Shown: positions 17,227-25,469 of the stretch, piece after piece
Numbering within the stretch: position 1 is the first letter of the stretch
How the letters are laid out: the number at the start of each line of letters is the position of its first letter
Source: Streptomyces sp. SS1-1
GTDB lineage: Bacteria; Actinomycetota; Actinomycetes; Streptomycetales; Streptomycetaceae
Length of the DNA: 64,000 bases
Direction of reading: 5' to 3'
Assembly: GCF_008973465.1 (NCBI RefSeq)
Contig: NZ_WBXN01000004.1
Span: forward strand, 7,108,501 to 7,172,500
Notes under the pieces: generated by a model
Told to the model about the DNA's origin: nothing
Database searches by the model: none
The model's input: the letters and a program-made list of their open reading frames with translations, nothing else
Position numbers and translations under genes: made by a program

Positions 17227-18045
17227 ATGCCCGAAGCACCACCGGACGACGAGCCCGCCCTGCGCGTCGACGCCCTCGACGTGACCTACGGACGGGCCGT
17301 GTCCGCCCTGCGTTCCGTGTCCCTGACCGTCCCGCACGGCTCGGTCGTCGCCCTGCTCGGCGCCAACGGGGCCGGCAAGACGACCCTGCTGCGCGCGGTG
17401 TCCGGCACCCTGCGCCTGCACCGCGGCGCCGTCACGGCCGGCCGGATCACCTACGGCACCACGGAACTCGACGGACGCGACCCGGTCGCCGCCGTGCGCG
17501 CCGGCGTCGTCCAGGTCCCCGAGGGGCGCCGCGTCTTCGCCGGGCTCACCGTCGACGAGAACCTGCGCACCGGCGGCCTCGGCCTCGGACGGCGCAGACC
17601 GGCGCAGGTCGACGAGGCCCGCGACCGGGTCTTCGCCCTCTTCCCGCGGCTCGCCGAACGCACCCGGCAGGCCGCGGGACTGCTCTCCGGCGGCGAACAG
17701 CAGATGCTCGCCATCGGCCGCGCCCTGATGGCCGCTCCGCGTCTGCTCCTGCTGGACGAGCCCTCCCTGGGCCTCGCCCCGCAGATGGTGTACCGGATCG
17801 CCGAGGTCGTCCGCGAGATCCACGCGCAGGGCACCGCCGTCCTGCTGGTCGAGCAGAACGCGGGCATGGCCCTGTCCCTCGCCGACACCGCGCACGTCCT
17901 GGAGGTCGGCGAGGTCCGGCTGTCCGGGCCCGCCGACGAACTCGCCCGCACCGACGCCGTACGCCGGCTCTACCTGGGGGAGACACCGGAGGCCGGCGGC
18001 ACCGGAGAGGCGACGAAGACCACCGAGGGGCAGGGAGCCGCGTGA
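17227..18045 (+). CDS. livF: Branched-chain amino acid-type ABC importer ATPase, LivF-like
   Basis: 272-residue ATPase. Walker A GANGAGKTT (45-53), Q-loop GVVQVPEGRRVFAGLTVDENL, signature LSGGEQQMLAIGRAL, Walker B LLLLDEPSLGL and H-loop region LLVEQNAG. The PEGR after the Q-loop and the EQNA in the switch region are typical of LivF. First gene of five that overlap by 4-8 bp, so the whole importer is one translational unit. The ATG at 17227 has GGAGACG upstream. The transporter may import amino acids or other hydrophobic or amide solutes; LivFGHMK families have diverse substrates. Confidence 0.9.
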   Translation: MPEAPPDDEPALRVDALDVTYGRAVSALRSVSLTVPHGSVVALLGANGAGKTTLLRAVSGTLRLHRGAVTAGRITYGTTELDGRDPVAAVRAGVVQVPEGRRVFAGLTVDENLRTGGLGLGRRRPAQVDEARDRVFALFPRLAERTRQAAGLLSGGEQQMLAIGRALMAAPRLLLLDEPSLGLAPQMVYRIAEVVREIHAQGTAVLLVEQNAGMALSLADTAHVLEVGEVRLSGPADELARTDAVRRLYLGETPEAGGTGEATKTTEGQGAA

Positions 18046-18842
18046 CCGTCCGCACCACCGCACCGCCCGAACTGGCCGTGACGGACGTGACCGTCCGCTT
18101 CGCCGGTCTCACCGCCCTGGACACGGTGTCCTTCACCGTCGCCCCGGGCACCGTCCACGCGCTCATCGGCCCCAACGGAGCCGGCAAGTCCACCTGCTTC
18201 AACGTCCTGTCGGGACTGTGCCGCCCGGCGTCCGGCACCGTACGCCTCGGCGGCGCCGACCTGACCCGGCTCGCCCCGCACCGCATCGCCGCGCTCGGCG
18301 TGGCCCGCACCTTCCAGAACATCGTCACCACCCAGGGCACCGTCGCCGACAACCTGATGCTCGGCCGGCACGCCCTGTCCAGCGCCGGCTTCGCGGCCAG
18401 CGCGCTGCGCCTGCCCCACGCCCGCCGCGAACAGCGCGAACACCTCGCACGGGCCCGCGAGATCGCCGAACTCACCGGCCTCGCCGAGCACTTCGACAGC
18501 CCCGTCGCCCTGCTGTCCTACGGCGACCGCAAGCGCGTCGAGTTCGCGCGCGCCCTGTGCCTGGAACCGAGCGTCCTGCTCCTCGACGAACCGGTCGCCG
18601 GGATGAACGCGGCCGAACGCGCCCGCGCCGTCGAGGTCGTGCACACCGTGCGAGCCGAACTCGGCCTGTCCGTGGTGCTGGTGGAGCACGACATGGGCCT
18701 GGTGATGCGGCTCGCCGACGAGGTCACCGTCCTCGACTTCGGCCGGGTCATCGCCCACGGCACCCCCGACGAGGTGCGCGGCGACCCCGAGGTGCTGCGC
18801 GCCTACCTCGGCACCGGAGCCGACGAGGAGGACGCCGCGTGA
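18042..18842 (+). CDS. livG: Branched-chain amino acid-type ABC importer ATPase, LivG-like
   Basis: 266 residues. Walker A GPNGAGKSTCFN, the LivG-type sequence GVARTFQNIVTTQGTVADNLMLG, signature LLSYGDRKRVEFARAL, Walker B VLLLDEPVAGMN and VEHDMGLVM. It pairs with LivF to energise LivH/LivM. The GTG at 18042 overlaps the livF stop as GTGA. The signature reads LSYGD rather than LSGGQ, which is normal for LivG. Confidence 0.92.
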   Translation: MTVRTTAPPELAVTDVTVRFAGLTALDTVSFTVAPGTVHALIGPNGAGKSTCFNVLSGLCRPASGTVRLGGADLTRLAPHRIAALGVARTFQNIVTTQGTVADNLMLGRHALSSAGFAASALRLPHARREQREHLARAREIAELTGLAEHFDSPVALLSYGDRKRVEFARALCLEPSVLLLDEPVAGMNAAERARAVEVVHTVRAELGLSVVLVEHDMGLVMRLADEVTVLDFGRVIAHGTPDEVRGDPEVLRAYLGTGADEEDAA

Positions 18843-19738
18843 CCACCTTCCTGGACACCCTGTTCAACGGCCTCGCCCTGGGCGCGGTCTACGCCCTCGT
18901 CGCCCTCGGCTTCGTCATCATCTTCAAGGCGTCCGGCGTCATGAACTTCGCGCACGGCTCGCTGCTGCTGCTCGGCGGCTACCTCACCGCCGTGCTCCAC
19001 GACGACCTCGGCTTCGCCGCCGCCCTCGCCGTGTCCGTCCTGGTCACCGCGGCCGTGGCCGGCGCCATGGACCGCTTCCTGCTCCAGGCCGGCGGGGGAG
19101 CCGACCCGCACGCCGCCCACGTCCAGACCATCGTCACCATCGGCGTCGACATCGTCATCCTCACCGACCTGTCCCGGCGCATCGGCGGCGACCTGCTCTC
19201 GCTCGGCGACCCCTGGGGCGACTCCGTCAGCGCGCTGGGCCCGGTCACCGTCGCGGACAGCCGGATCGCCGCCATCGTCGTCTCGGCTGCCGTCATCGCC
19301 GGCGTCTTCGCCCTCTTCCGGTACACCTCCTGGGGCCTGTCGCTGCGGGCCGCCGCCGAGGACGTCGAGGCCGCCTCCCTCATGGGCGTACGGCTGGTGC
19401 GGGTCCGGATGCTCGCCTGGTGCCTGGCCGGCGCCCTCGCGGCCCTCGCGGCCGTCTTCCTCGCCGCGTTCCCCGCCCCCGGCCTGGAACGGACGACCGG
19501 CCAGATCGCCCTGAAGGCGTTCCCGGCGGCGATCCTCGGCGGCATGGCGTCCCCGCCGGGCGCCCTCGCCGGCAGCCTCCTGATCGGCCTGACCGAGGCG
19601 CTCGTCGCCGGCTACCAGTCCGAACTGCACGTCCTCGGCGAGGGGTTCGGCGACGTCGCCCCCTACGCGGTGATGGTGCTCGTCCTGCTGGTGCGGCCCA
19701 CCGGGCTGTTCGGCGGAAAGGCGGCGGTCCGTGTCTGA
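18839..19738 (+). CDS. livH: Branched-chain amino acid-type ABC permease, LivH-like
   Basis: 299 residues, about eight membrane helices. The N-terminal LFNGLALGAVYALVALGFVIIFKASGVMNFAHG is the family hallmark, and AAAEDVEAASLMGV is the cytoplasmic coupling loop that meets the ATPase. GGMASPPGALAGSLLIGL lies near the end. GTG at 18839 overlaps the livG stop as GTGA. It forms the translocation pore with LivM. Confidence 0.92.
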   Translation: MTTFLDTLFNGLALGAVYALVALGFVIIFKASGVMNFAHGSLLLLGGYLTAVLHDDLGFAAALAVSVLVTAAVAGAMDRFLLQAGGGADPHAAHVQTIVTIGVDIVILTDLSRRIGGDLLSLGDPWGDSVSALGPVTVADSRIAAIVVSAAVIAGVFALFRYTSWGLSLRAAAEDVEAASLMGVRLVRVRMLAWCLAGALAALAAVFLAAFPAPGLERTTGQIALKAFPAAILGGMASPPGALAGSLLIGLTEALVAGYQSELHVLGEGFGDVAPYAVMVLVLLVRPTGLFGGKAAVRV

Positions 19739-20882
19739 ACGACCCTCCCGCGCCCGCGCGTTGCGTCTGGGCCGCACCCTCGCCGCCGTCGCCGTCCTGT
19801 GCGCCCTTCCCTTCTACCTGGACGCGTTCTGGCTGCGCATCGGCCTGTTCTCGATGGCCGCCGCCGTCGGCGCGGTGGGCCTCGGCCTGCTGTCCGGCAC
19901 CGCCGGCCAGCTCTCCCTCGGCCACGCCTTCTTCCTCGCCGTCGGCGCCTACGGCTACGTGTGGCTGGCCGGAGAGCCCGGCCCGGGGCTCCCGACCTCC
20001 GTGGCCGCCGTCCTTGCGGTGCTGCTGGCCGGGGCGGCGGGCGGGCTGTTCAGCCCCGTCGCCGGCCGGGTGCGAGGCGTCTACCTGGGCGTCGCCACGC
20101 TGGCACTGGTCTTCCTCGGCCACCACGTCCTGCTCACCGCGGACTCCGTGACCGGCGGCTTCAACGGCCGTTCCGTGCCACCGCTGGAACTCGGCGGGTT
20201 CTCCTTCTCCGCCGACTCCGAACTCACGCTCCTGGGCGTGCCGTTCGGCGCCGAGGAACGCCTCTGGTACCTGGGGCTCGCCCTGTTCGCGGTCACCTGG
20301 TACACCGCCCGGGGACTGCTGCGGGGCCGCCCCGGACGCGCCCTGGTGGCGCTGCGCGACAGCGAGACCGCCGCCGCCGTGATGGGCGTCGACGTCGCCC
20401 GCCACCGCGCGGCCGCGTTCGTCGTGTCGTCGATGTACGCGGGCCTCGCCGGGGTGCTCCTCGCCCTGGCCTTCCGCCGGGTCGTGCCCGACTACTTCGG
20501 TCTCGTCCTCTCCATCGACTACCTCGCCATGATCGTCATCGGCGGGCTGGGCTCGGTCGCGGGCGCCACCGCGGGCGCGGTCTTCGTCACCGCTCTGCCC
20601 CTGCTCATGACCCGTTACGCCGACCAGCTCCCGCTCGTCGCGGCCCCGGGCACCACCGACGGCACGGTCGGCCCCACCGAGGCCGCCCGCTACCTCTACG
20701 GCGCCGCGATCGTGCTGATCCTCCTCTTCGCCCCCGACGGACTGCACGGCCTGGCCCGCCGTCTGAACGCCCGTCTGCGCACCCGCCTGCGCCGCACCCG
20801 CGCCGCGCCCCCGCCGGCCGGCGCCACCGAGTCCACCCCGTCCCCCGCGTCAGCCGCACGAGCCAAGGAGCCGACCCCGTGA
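19731..20882 (+). CDS. livM: Branched-chain amino acid-type ABC permease, LivM-like
   Basis: 383 residues with about ten membrane helices. Family blocks are LGLLSGTAGQLSLGHAFFLAVGAYGY, the coupling loop ALRDSETAAAVMGVDVARHR, and DYLAMIVIGGLGSVAGATAGA. The C-terminal 45 residues are a basic, Pro/Ala-rich cytoplasmic tail that is longer than usual. The GTG at 19731 overlaps livH by 8 bp and has AGGCGG upstream. Confidence 0.92.
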   Translation: MSERPSRARALRLGRTLAAVAVLCALPFYLDAFWLRIGLFSMAAAVGAVGLGLLSGTAGQLSLGHAFFLAVGAYGYVWLAGEPGPGLPTSVAAVLAVLLAGAAGGLFSPVAGRVRGVYLGVATLALVFLGHHVLLTADSVTGGFNGRSVPPLELGGFSFSADSELTLLGVPFGAEERLWYLGLALFAVTWYTARGLLRGRPGRALVALRDSETAAAVMGVDVARHRAAAFVVSSMYAGLAGVLLALAFRRVVPDYFGLVLSIDYLAMIVIGGLGSVAGATAGAVFVTALPLLMTRYADQLPLVAAPGTTDGTVGPTEAARYLYGAAIVLILLFAPDGLHGLARRLNARLRTRLRRTRAAPPPAGATESTPSPASAARAKEPTP

Positions 20883-22171
20883 AGCCCACGCACGACCCCG
20901 CGCACCGCGCCGCCCCCCGCACCAGGACCCTCCTGGCCGCGGCCCTCGCCGCCCTGCTGCTCGCCGGCACCGGATGCAGCTCCAAGGCCGACTCGTCCAA
21001 GAACGCCGGGGACGGCGCCGGCGGCGTCAAGACCGGCCCCGGCGTCACCGACAAGACGATCAGGCTCGGTGCGCTCACCGACCTCACCGGGCCGTACGCG
21101 ACCCTCGGCAAGAGCATCGTGCAGGCCCAGCAGATGTGGGCCGACGAGGTCAACGCCGACGGCGGCATCTGCGACCGGCGCGTGGAGATCGCCGTCAAGG
21201 ACCACGGCTACGACGTCCAGAAGGCGGTCACCGCCTACGCCGACCTCTCGTCCGACGTCGTCGCCCTGCCCCAGGTCATCGGCTCGCCCGTGATGGCCGC
21301 GCTGCTCGACGACATCGAACGCGACAAGGTGCTGACCTTCCCGCAGGCCTGGGCGGCCTCCCTGCTCGACAAGGAGTCCGTGCAGGTCCTCGGCACCACC
21401 TACGACATCGACATGATCGCCGCCGTCGACTATCTGACCCGGACGAAGAAGGTGGCCAAGGGCGACACGATCGGCCACGTCTACTTCGAGGGCGACTACG
21501 GCGCCAACGCGCTCGAAGGCTCCGAGTGGGCTGCGAAGCAGGCGGGCGTCAAGGTCGCCGGGCAGAAGATCAAGGCGACCGACACCGACCTGTCCGCCCA
21601 GGTGTCGGCGCTGCGGAAGGAGGGCGTCAAGGCCATCCTCATCAGCGCCGGACCCGCCCAGACCGCCTCGCTGGTCGGCGTCGCCGCCTCCCGGGGCCTG
21701 AAGGTGCCCGTCGTCAGCAGCGCCCCCGGCTACGCCCCGCAGCTGATGAAGACCCCGGCCGCGCCGGCCCTCGCCGCCCTGCTGCACATCGTCAGCGCGG
21801 CACCCGCCGTCAGCTCCGACCTGCCCGGCGTGCGCGAGATGGTCGCCGCCTACCAGAAGAAGTACCCCGGCTCCCTGGTGGACGCCGGCGTGCTGTCCGG
21901 CTACAACGCCGCCCGCATCATGGGCGACGACCTGAAGAAGGCCTGCGAGAGCGGCAGTCTGGCCCGCGAGGACGTGGTCGCCGCGCACCGCAAGCAGTCC
22001 GCGGTCGACGTCGGCCTCGGCACCGCGCAGGACTTCTCCGACAAGGCCCGGCCGGCCAGCACCGAGAGCTATGTGCTCAAGCCCGACGCCAAGGCGGTCG
22101 GTGCCGTGGTGAACGAGGAGGACGCGCAGACCGCGCCCGGCGTGAAGGAGTACCTGGCCTCCCGCGGCTGA
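20879..22171 (+). CDS. Periplasmic-type substrate-binding lipoprotein of the liv importer
   Basis: 430 residues, LivK/receptor-family-ligand-binding fold. A hydrophobic signal LLAAALAALLLAGTGC ends in a lipobox-like Cys, followed by a Ser/Lys/Gly linker. Mature blocks are IRLGALTDLTGPYATLGK, MWADEVNADGGICDRRVEI, VIGSPVMAALL, YFEGDYGANALEGSEWAAKQAG and ILISAGPAQTASLVG. Anchored outside the membrane, it delivers ligand to LivHM. The GTG at 20879 overlaps livM as GTGA. The binding-pocket sequence does not match classical leucine-binding residues well enough to name the solute. Confidence 0.9.
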   Translation: MKPTHDPAHRAAPRTRTLLAAALAALLLAGTGCSSKADSSKNAGDGAGGVKTGPGVTDKTIRLGALTDLTGPYATLGKSIVQAQQMWADEVNADGGICDRRVEIAVKDHGYDVQKAVTAYADLSSDVVALPQVIGSPVMAALLDDIERDKVLTFPQAWAASLLDKESVQVLGTTYDIDMIAAVDYLTRTKKVAKGDTIGHVYFEGDYGANALEGSEWAAKQAGVKVAGQKIKATDTDLSAQVSALRKEGVKAILISAGPAQTASLVGVAASRGLKVPVVSSAPGYAPQLMKTPAAPALAALLHIVSAAPAVSSDLPGVREMVAAYQKKYPGSLVDAGVLSGYNAARIMGDDLKKACESGSLAREDVVAAHRKQSAVDVGLGTAQDFSDKARPASTESYVLKPDAKAVGAVVNEEDAQTAPGVKEYLASRG

Positions 22172-22190
22172 CGACGCGCCAGGCCGTCCC

Positions 22191-22235
22191 CGTACGGGAC
22201 GGGCGGACCCGAACGGCCCCCGCCCGTCCCGTACG
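22191..22235 (+). terminator. Strong terminator of the liv operon
   Basis: Perfect 16-bp stem (22191-22206 with 22220-22235) and 13-nt loop, 20 bp after the last liv stop and before the cbiZ start. It separates the two transcripts. Confidence 0.9.
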
Positions 22236-22270
22236 ATCAGCCGGTCCCAGCGCGCAAGGAGAAGTTCCCG

Positions 22271-22948
22271 TTGACCGCCGTCGTACCCCCGTCCCGTCCC
22301 GCGCCCCCGCCCACGGCGATGGAGCAGCTGACCCGCACGGAGGACGGCGCGTCGCTGGGCTCCCTGCTGTGGCGGGCGGGGGAGGGCTGGCGGATGATCA
22401 GCAACGCCGTCCTCGGCGGAGGCATCGGCGAACGTGCCTGGGTCCTCAACGCGCAGGTCGCCCACGGCTACCGGCGCACCGACCCGGACCGGCACCTCGC
22501 CGAACTCGCCCGGGACGCGGGCGCGCACGGGCCGGGCGTCGGGCTGATGACGGCCGCGGACGTCCGGGCGTACGGCACCGGGCACGACGGCGGGGTCACG
22601 GCCGTCGCCACGGCGGGCCTCGGCGTGCGCGGCTGGGCGGCGGACTGGACGGAGGCCGCCGCGACGGCCGTTCGCCCCGGCACGGTGAACATCGTGGTCG
22701 CCGTACCCGCGGCCTTGACCGACGCGGCCCTGGTCAACACGGTCATGACGGCGACCGAGGCGAAGGTGCAGGCGCTGGTCGACGCCGGTCTGGACTGCTC
22801 CGGTACCCCCACGGACGCCGTGTGCGTGGCTGTGCGCCGCCCGCGCCCCGGCGAGGAGACGCACGCCTTCGGCGGCCCGCGCTCCCTCTGGGGCTCCCGC
22901 GTAGCCCGAGCCGTCCACCAGGCGGTCGACGCGGCGGCACACGCCTAG
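22271..22948 (+). CDS. cbiZ: Adenosylcobinamide amidohydrolase
   Basis: 225 residues of the CbiZ family, which removes the aminopropanol side chain from (adenosyl)cobinamide so that scavenged corrinoids re-enter B12 synthesis as cobyric acid. Hallmarks are MISNAVLGGGIGERAWVLN, GVGLMTAADV, VTAVATAGLG, GTVNIVVAVPAAL and the SGTPTDAVCVA near the end. The TTG at 22271 has an excellent AAGGAGA site 7 bp upstream. It is monocistronic, between a terminator and a repeat array. Its product supports cobalamin salvage, relevant to the two B12-binding regulators encoded at 36560 and 44712. Confidence 0.9.
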   Translation: MTAVVPPSRPAPPPTAMEQLTRTEDGASLGSLLWRAGEGWRMISNAVLGGGIGERAWVLNAQVAHGYRRTDPDRHLAELARDAGAHGPGVGLMTAADVRAYGTGHDGGVTAVATAGLGVRGWAADWTEAAATAVRPGTVNIVVAVPAALTDAALVNTVMTATEAKVQALVDAGLDCSGTPTDAVCVAVRRPRPGEETHAFGGPRSLWGSRVARAVHQAVDAAAHA

Positions 22949-22955
22949 CCTAGCC

Positions 22956-23221
22956 TTCCGCCGGGCCTCCACCCCTCGCGCCTCACCGCCGGTGTCCGTG
23001 CTCCGCGGCCAGCAGGCGGTCGCTGCGGCCGAGCGCGTCTAGCTTTCCGCCGGGCCATCGCCTTCGCGCCTCACCGCCGGTGTGCCGTGCCCCGCGGGCA
23101 ACAGGCGGTCGCCGCTACCGCACGCGCCTGGCTTTCCGCCGGGCCTCCGCCCCTCCCGCCTCACCGCCGGCGTGCCGTGCTCCGCGGCCACCAGGCGATC
23201 GGCGTGGCCGCTCTCGCCTAG
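22956..23221. repeat. 89-bp tandem repeat array at the cbiZ / AI-2E permease junction
   Basis: Three units begin at 22956, 23045 and 23134 with the same TTCCGCCGGG start and an exact 89-bp step; they differ at scattered bases. Each unit ends in a block like the last 35 bp of cbiZ (ACCAGGCGGTCG...CGCCTAG). Each also holds GCCGGTG...TGCCCCGC, which resembles the 3' end of the converging AI-2E permease gene read on the plus strand. The array is interrupted by the IS982 element in the CTAG at the end of unit three, and the unit pattern resumes, weakly, beyond the element. Confidence 0.85.
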
Positions 23222-24187
23222 ATGAATGAGTCCGATGTTTTCAGTGGTCGTAGGGGATCAGTGATCGCTTGAGGGGGGCGCCGGTGGTCCAGTTGTGCCA
23301 GATGCCGGCGGCGAGGGCGAGGAGTCGTTGTCCGGTGCGGGCAAAGACTCCGGCCGGGGTTCTGCCGCCGTGCTGTTCGAGGCTGAGCTGGCCCTTGAGG
23401 GTGTCGATGACGGCTTCGATCCACTGCCGGAGCCGGGCGATCTTGCCGTGCCGGGCCGGCTCGTCCTTCCGGTCGGGCCGCACGAGGTGGGCTCCGAGGC
23501 GCTCGCTGACGAAGGTTTCGAACTCCTTCCCGGCGAAGCCCTTGTCGGCGAGGATCACCTGGCCCTGGCGGACGAGGTGGTGGTCGCGTTCCAGCAGCGC
23601 CGCCATCACCTCGCGTTCGCCGATCTTCGGGTTGGCCAGGCACCAGGTGACGGGCATGCCCTCGGCGGTGGTGACCAGGTAGAGGCGCAGGCCCCAGAAG
23701 AAACGGGAGTGGCTGCGGCAGTATCCGTAGCCGCAGTGCCCGGCCAGGGCGGAGCGTTTGACGGTCTCGCGGGAGGCCGCGCAGGGCAGCGGGGTGGAGT
23801 CGATCAGCCGCAGGTCGTCGTGCCAGGTCGGGACCTGCCGGGCCAGTGCCTCGATCACCTGACTGATCAGCGGACCTGCTGCGTTCAGGCGCTTGTTGTA
23901 GGCGGACTGCTGGGGCAGATAGCGGAACAGGTGCCCCAGCCGGGCGTGAGCGAAGCGGATCCAGTGCCGGGCCGAGGGGAAACCGAGCAGGACCTGGGCG
24001 ACGGCCAGGCACAGCAGTTCGGCGTCCGTCAGTTTCGGAGGTCGCCCGATCCGGCGACAAGGCGCCACATGGTCGTCGATGAACACGTACAGTGCCGCCA
24101 GAAGGGCGTCCAGGTTTGTCTTCACACACTGACCAACGGGCGCCCTTCGCCATGGTCGCGACCAGCATGGACATCGGACTCATTCAT
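23222..24187 (-). mobile_element. IS982-family insertion sequence
   Basis: 966 bp bounded by perfect 17-bp terminal inverted repeats (ATGAATGAGTCCGATGT at 23222-23238 and its complement at 24171-24187). It is flanked by CTAG on both sides (23218-23221 and 24188-24191), consistent with a 4-bp target duplication. It carries one intact transposase gene on the minus strand. Being complete and undecayed, it looks recent. Confidence 0.92.
23241..24125 (-). CDS. IS982-family DDE transposase
   Basis: 294 residues, full length for the family, no frameshift. It shows the typical actinobacterial IS982 text: KLTDAELLCLAVAQVLLGF, YLPQQSAYNKRL, GYGYCRSHSRFFWGLRLYLV and the C-terminal SLIPYDH. Catalytic triad candidates are Asp109 in LIDSTPLP, Asp194 in ILADKGF and Glu237 in QWIEAVIDTLKGQ. 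It starts at ATG 24125 and occupies nearly all of the element. Its product should mobilise this copy. Confidence 0.93.
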   Translation of the reverse strand: MKTNLDALLAALYVFIDDHVAPCRRIGRPPKLTDAELLCLAVAQVLLGFPSARHWIRFAHARLGHLFRYLPQQSAYNKRLNAAGPLISQVIEALARQVPTWHDDLRLIDSTPLPCAASRETVKRSALAGHCGYGYCRSHSRFFWGLRLYLVTTAEGMPVTWCLANPKIGEREVMAALLERDHHLVRQGQVILADKGFAGKEFETFVSERLGAHLVRPDRKDEPARHGKIARLRQWIEAVIDTLKGQLSLEQHGGRTPAGVFARTGQRLLALAAGIWHNWTTGAPLKRSLIPYDH

Positions 24188-25315
24188 CTAGCTCTTCGTC
24201 GGGCTCGTGACCTCGGGGCCGGTGCCCATGCCCCGCAGTGCCTGCCGCACCGACCACAGGACGGCCACGAAGGGCACGGCGACCACCGCGCCGATGAACC
24301 CGGCCGCGATGGCCCCGGCCACGACGGCGAGGGCCACGACGAGCGGGTGGAGACTCACCGCCCAGCTCAGCACCAGCGGATGCAGCACGTGCCCTTCGAG
24401 CTGCCCGATGACGACGATCAGCGCCACCACGACCAGCGCCGTCATCGGCCCCTTCGCGGCCAGCGCCACGACGGCCGCGACGGCCAGCGCGATGGGCGAG
24501 CCGATCAGCGGGATGAAGGCCGCCGCGAACTCCAGCAGCGCCAGCGGCACGGCCAGCGGCACCCGCAGCGCGAGCAGGGCGACCCCGACGAGGACGGCGT
24601 TGGTGCCCGCGACGAGCAGGATGCCGTGGGTGTACCCGGTGAAGGTCCGCCAGGCGGCCCGGCCCGCCACCCCGACCGGCCGTCGCGCGGAGGCGGGGAG
24701 CTGGTCGCAGATCCACTGCCACTGCCGGTCGCCCGAATGCGTGAAGAACACGGCGCAGAACAGGGCCAGCGCGAGCACGGTGAGGACCTCCACGAGCCGG
24801 CTCGCCCCGCTCACCGCCTCACTGATCACCGTGGACCGGTGCTCGGACAGCAGGGAGCCGATCCGCTTCTGCACATCGCGGAAGGTGTCCTCGGGCAGCC
24901 GGAACGGCGGCCCCTCCAACTGGCCCTCGATCCGGTCGATCCCCTTCTCGAACTCGCTCTGCAGGCCCTTGCGCTGATCGGCCACCGTCTCGCCGACCAG
25001 CACCAGCGCCCCGATGACCAGCGCGAGGGCGCCGATGAGGGACGTCGCGACCGCCAGCGGACGGGGGATGCGGCGGGCGAGGAGCCCCGTGACCGGGCGG
25101 AGCACGGTGGTGAGGACCAGCCCCAGGAACACGGCGACGGCGATCCGGTGGAACTGCCCGAGCACCGAGAAGGCGGCCCGTACGACGACCGCGACCGCGA
25201 TGATCCGCCAGGCATAGGCGGCCGACGTCCGCAGCCAGCCCGGCACACCGGTGTCCGCGCCGCCCGGGCGACCCGGCGGCGGAGGAGACGGATCGCGGGG
25301 AGTGGCCATCTCCAT
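24188..25315 (-). CDS. AI-2E family transporter (UPF0118/PerM type)
   Basis: 375 residues with seven to eight membrane helices. Family features are the N-terminal helix block IAVAVFLGLVLTTVLRPV, a long soluble loop (about 110-165), GYTHGILLVAGTNAVLVGVAL, FAAAFIPLIGSPIA, and the C-terminal GQLEGHVLHPLVLSWAVSLHPLVVALAV. Members export diverse small solutes or Na+/H+; the substrate is unknown. The ATG at 25313-25315 or the one two codons later are both possible. The stop codon TAG is formed inside the CTAG duplicated by the IS982 insertion, so the protein end is unchanged. Confidence 0.87.
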   Translation of the reverse strand: MEMATPRDPSPPPPGRPGGADTGVPGWLRTSAAYAWRIIAVAVVVRAAFSVLGQFHRIAVAVFLGLVLTTVLRPVTGLLARRIPRPLAVATSLIGALALVIGALVLVGETVADQRKGLQSEFEKGIDRIEGQLEGPPFRLPEDTFRDVQKRIGSLLSEHRSTVISEAVSGASRLVEVLTVLALALFCAVFFTHSGDRQWQWICDQLPASARRPVGVAGRAAWRTFTGYTHGILLVAGTNAVLVGVALLALRVPLAVPLALLEFAAAFIPLIGSPIALAVAAVVALAAKGPMTALVVVALIVVIGQLEGHVLHPLVLSWAVSLHPLVVALAVVAGAIAAGFIGAVVAVPFVAVLWSVRQALRGMGTGPEVTSPTKS

Positions 25316-25469
25316 GCCCCCTACCACCGCGCCTCCGGCCGATCGCGGACGGCGCCGGGAATTCGCCCGAAGGCCGGTACCCCACGACAATCAGGAGGTG
25401 TACGGCGTTTCCGGCCGCCCGATAGCCCCATGCCGTGACGCGTCGCCGTGGCGCCGGCCCGGGAGGAAC

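Noticed and set aside
15742..18063. 2.3-kb open frame on the minus strand across PucR, SHOCT and livF
   Set aside because: Crosses three well-supported plus-strand genes; composition is antisense-like.
22956..23221. CRISPR array
   Set aside because: Units are contiguous 89-bp copies without spacers, with no cas genes nearby.
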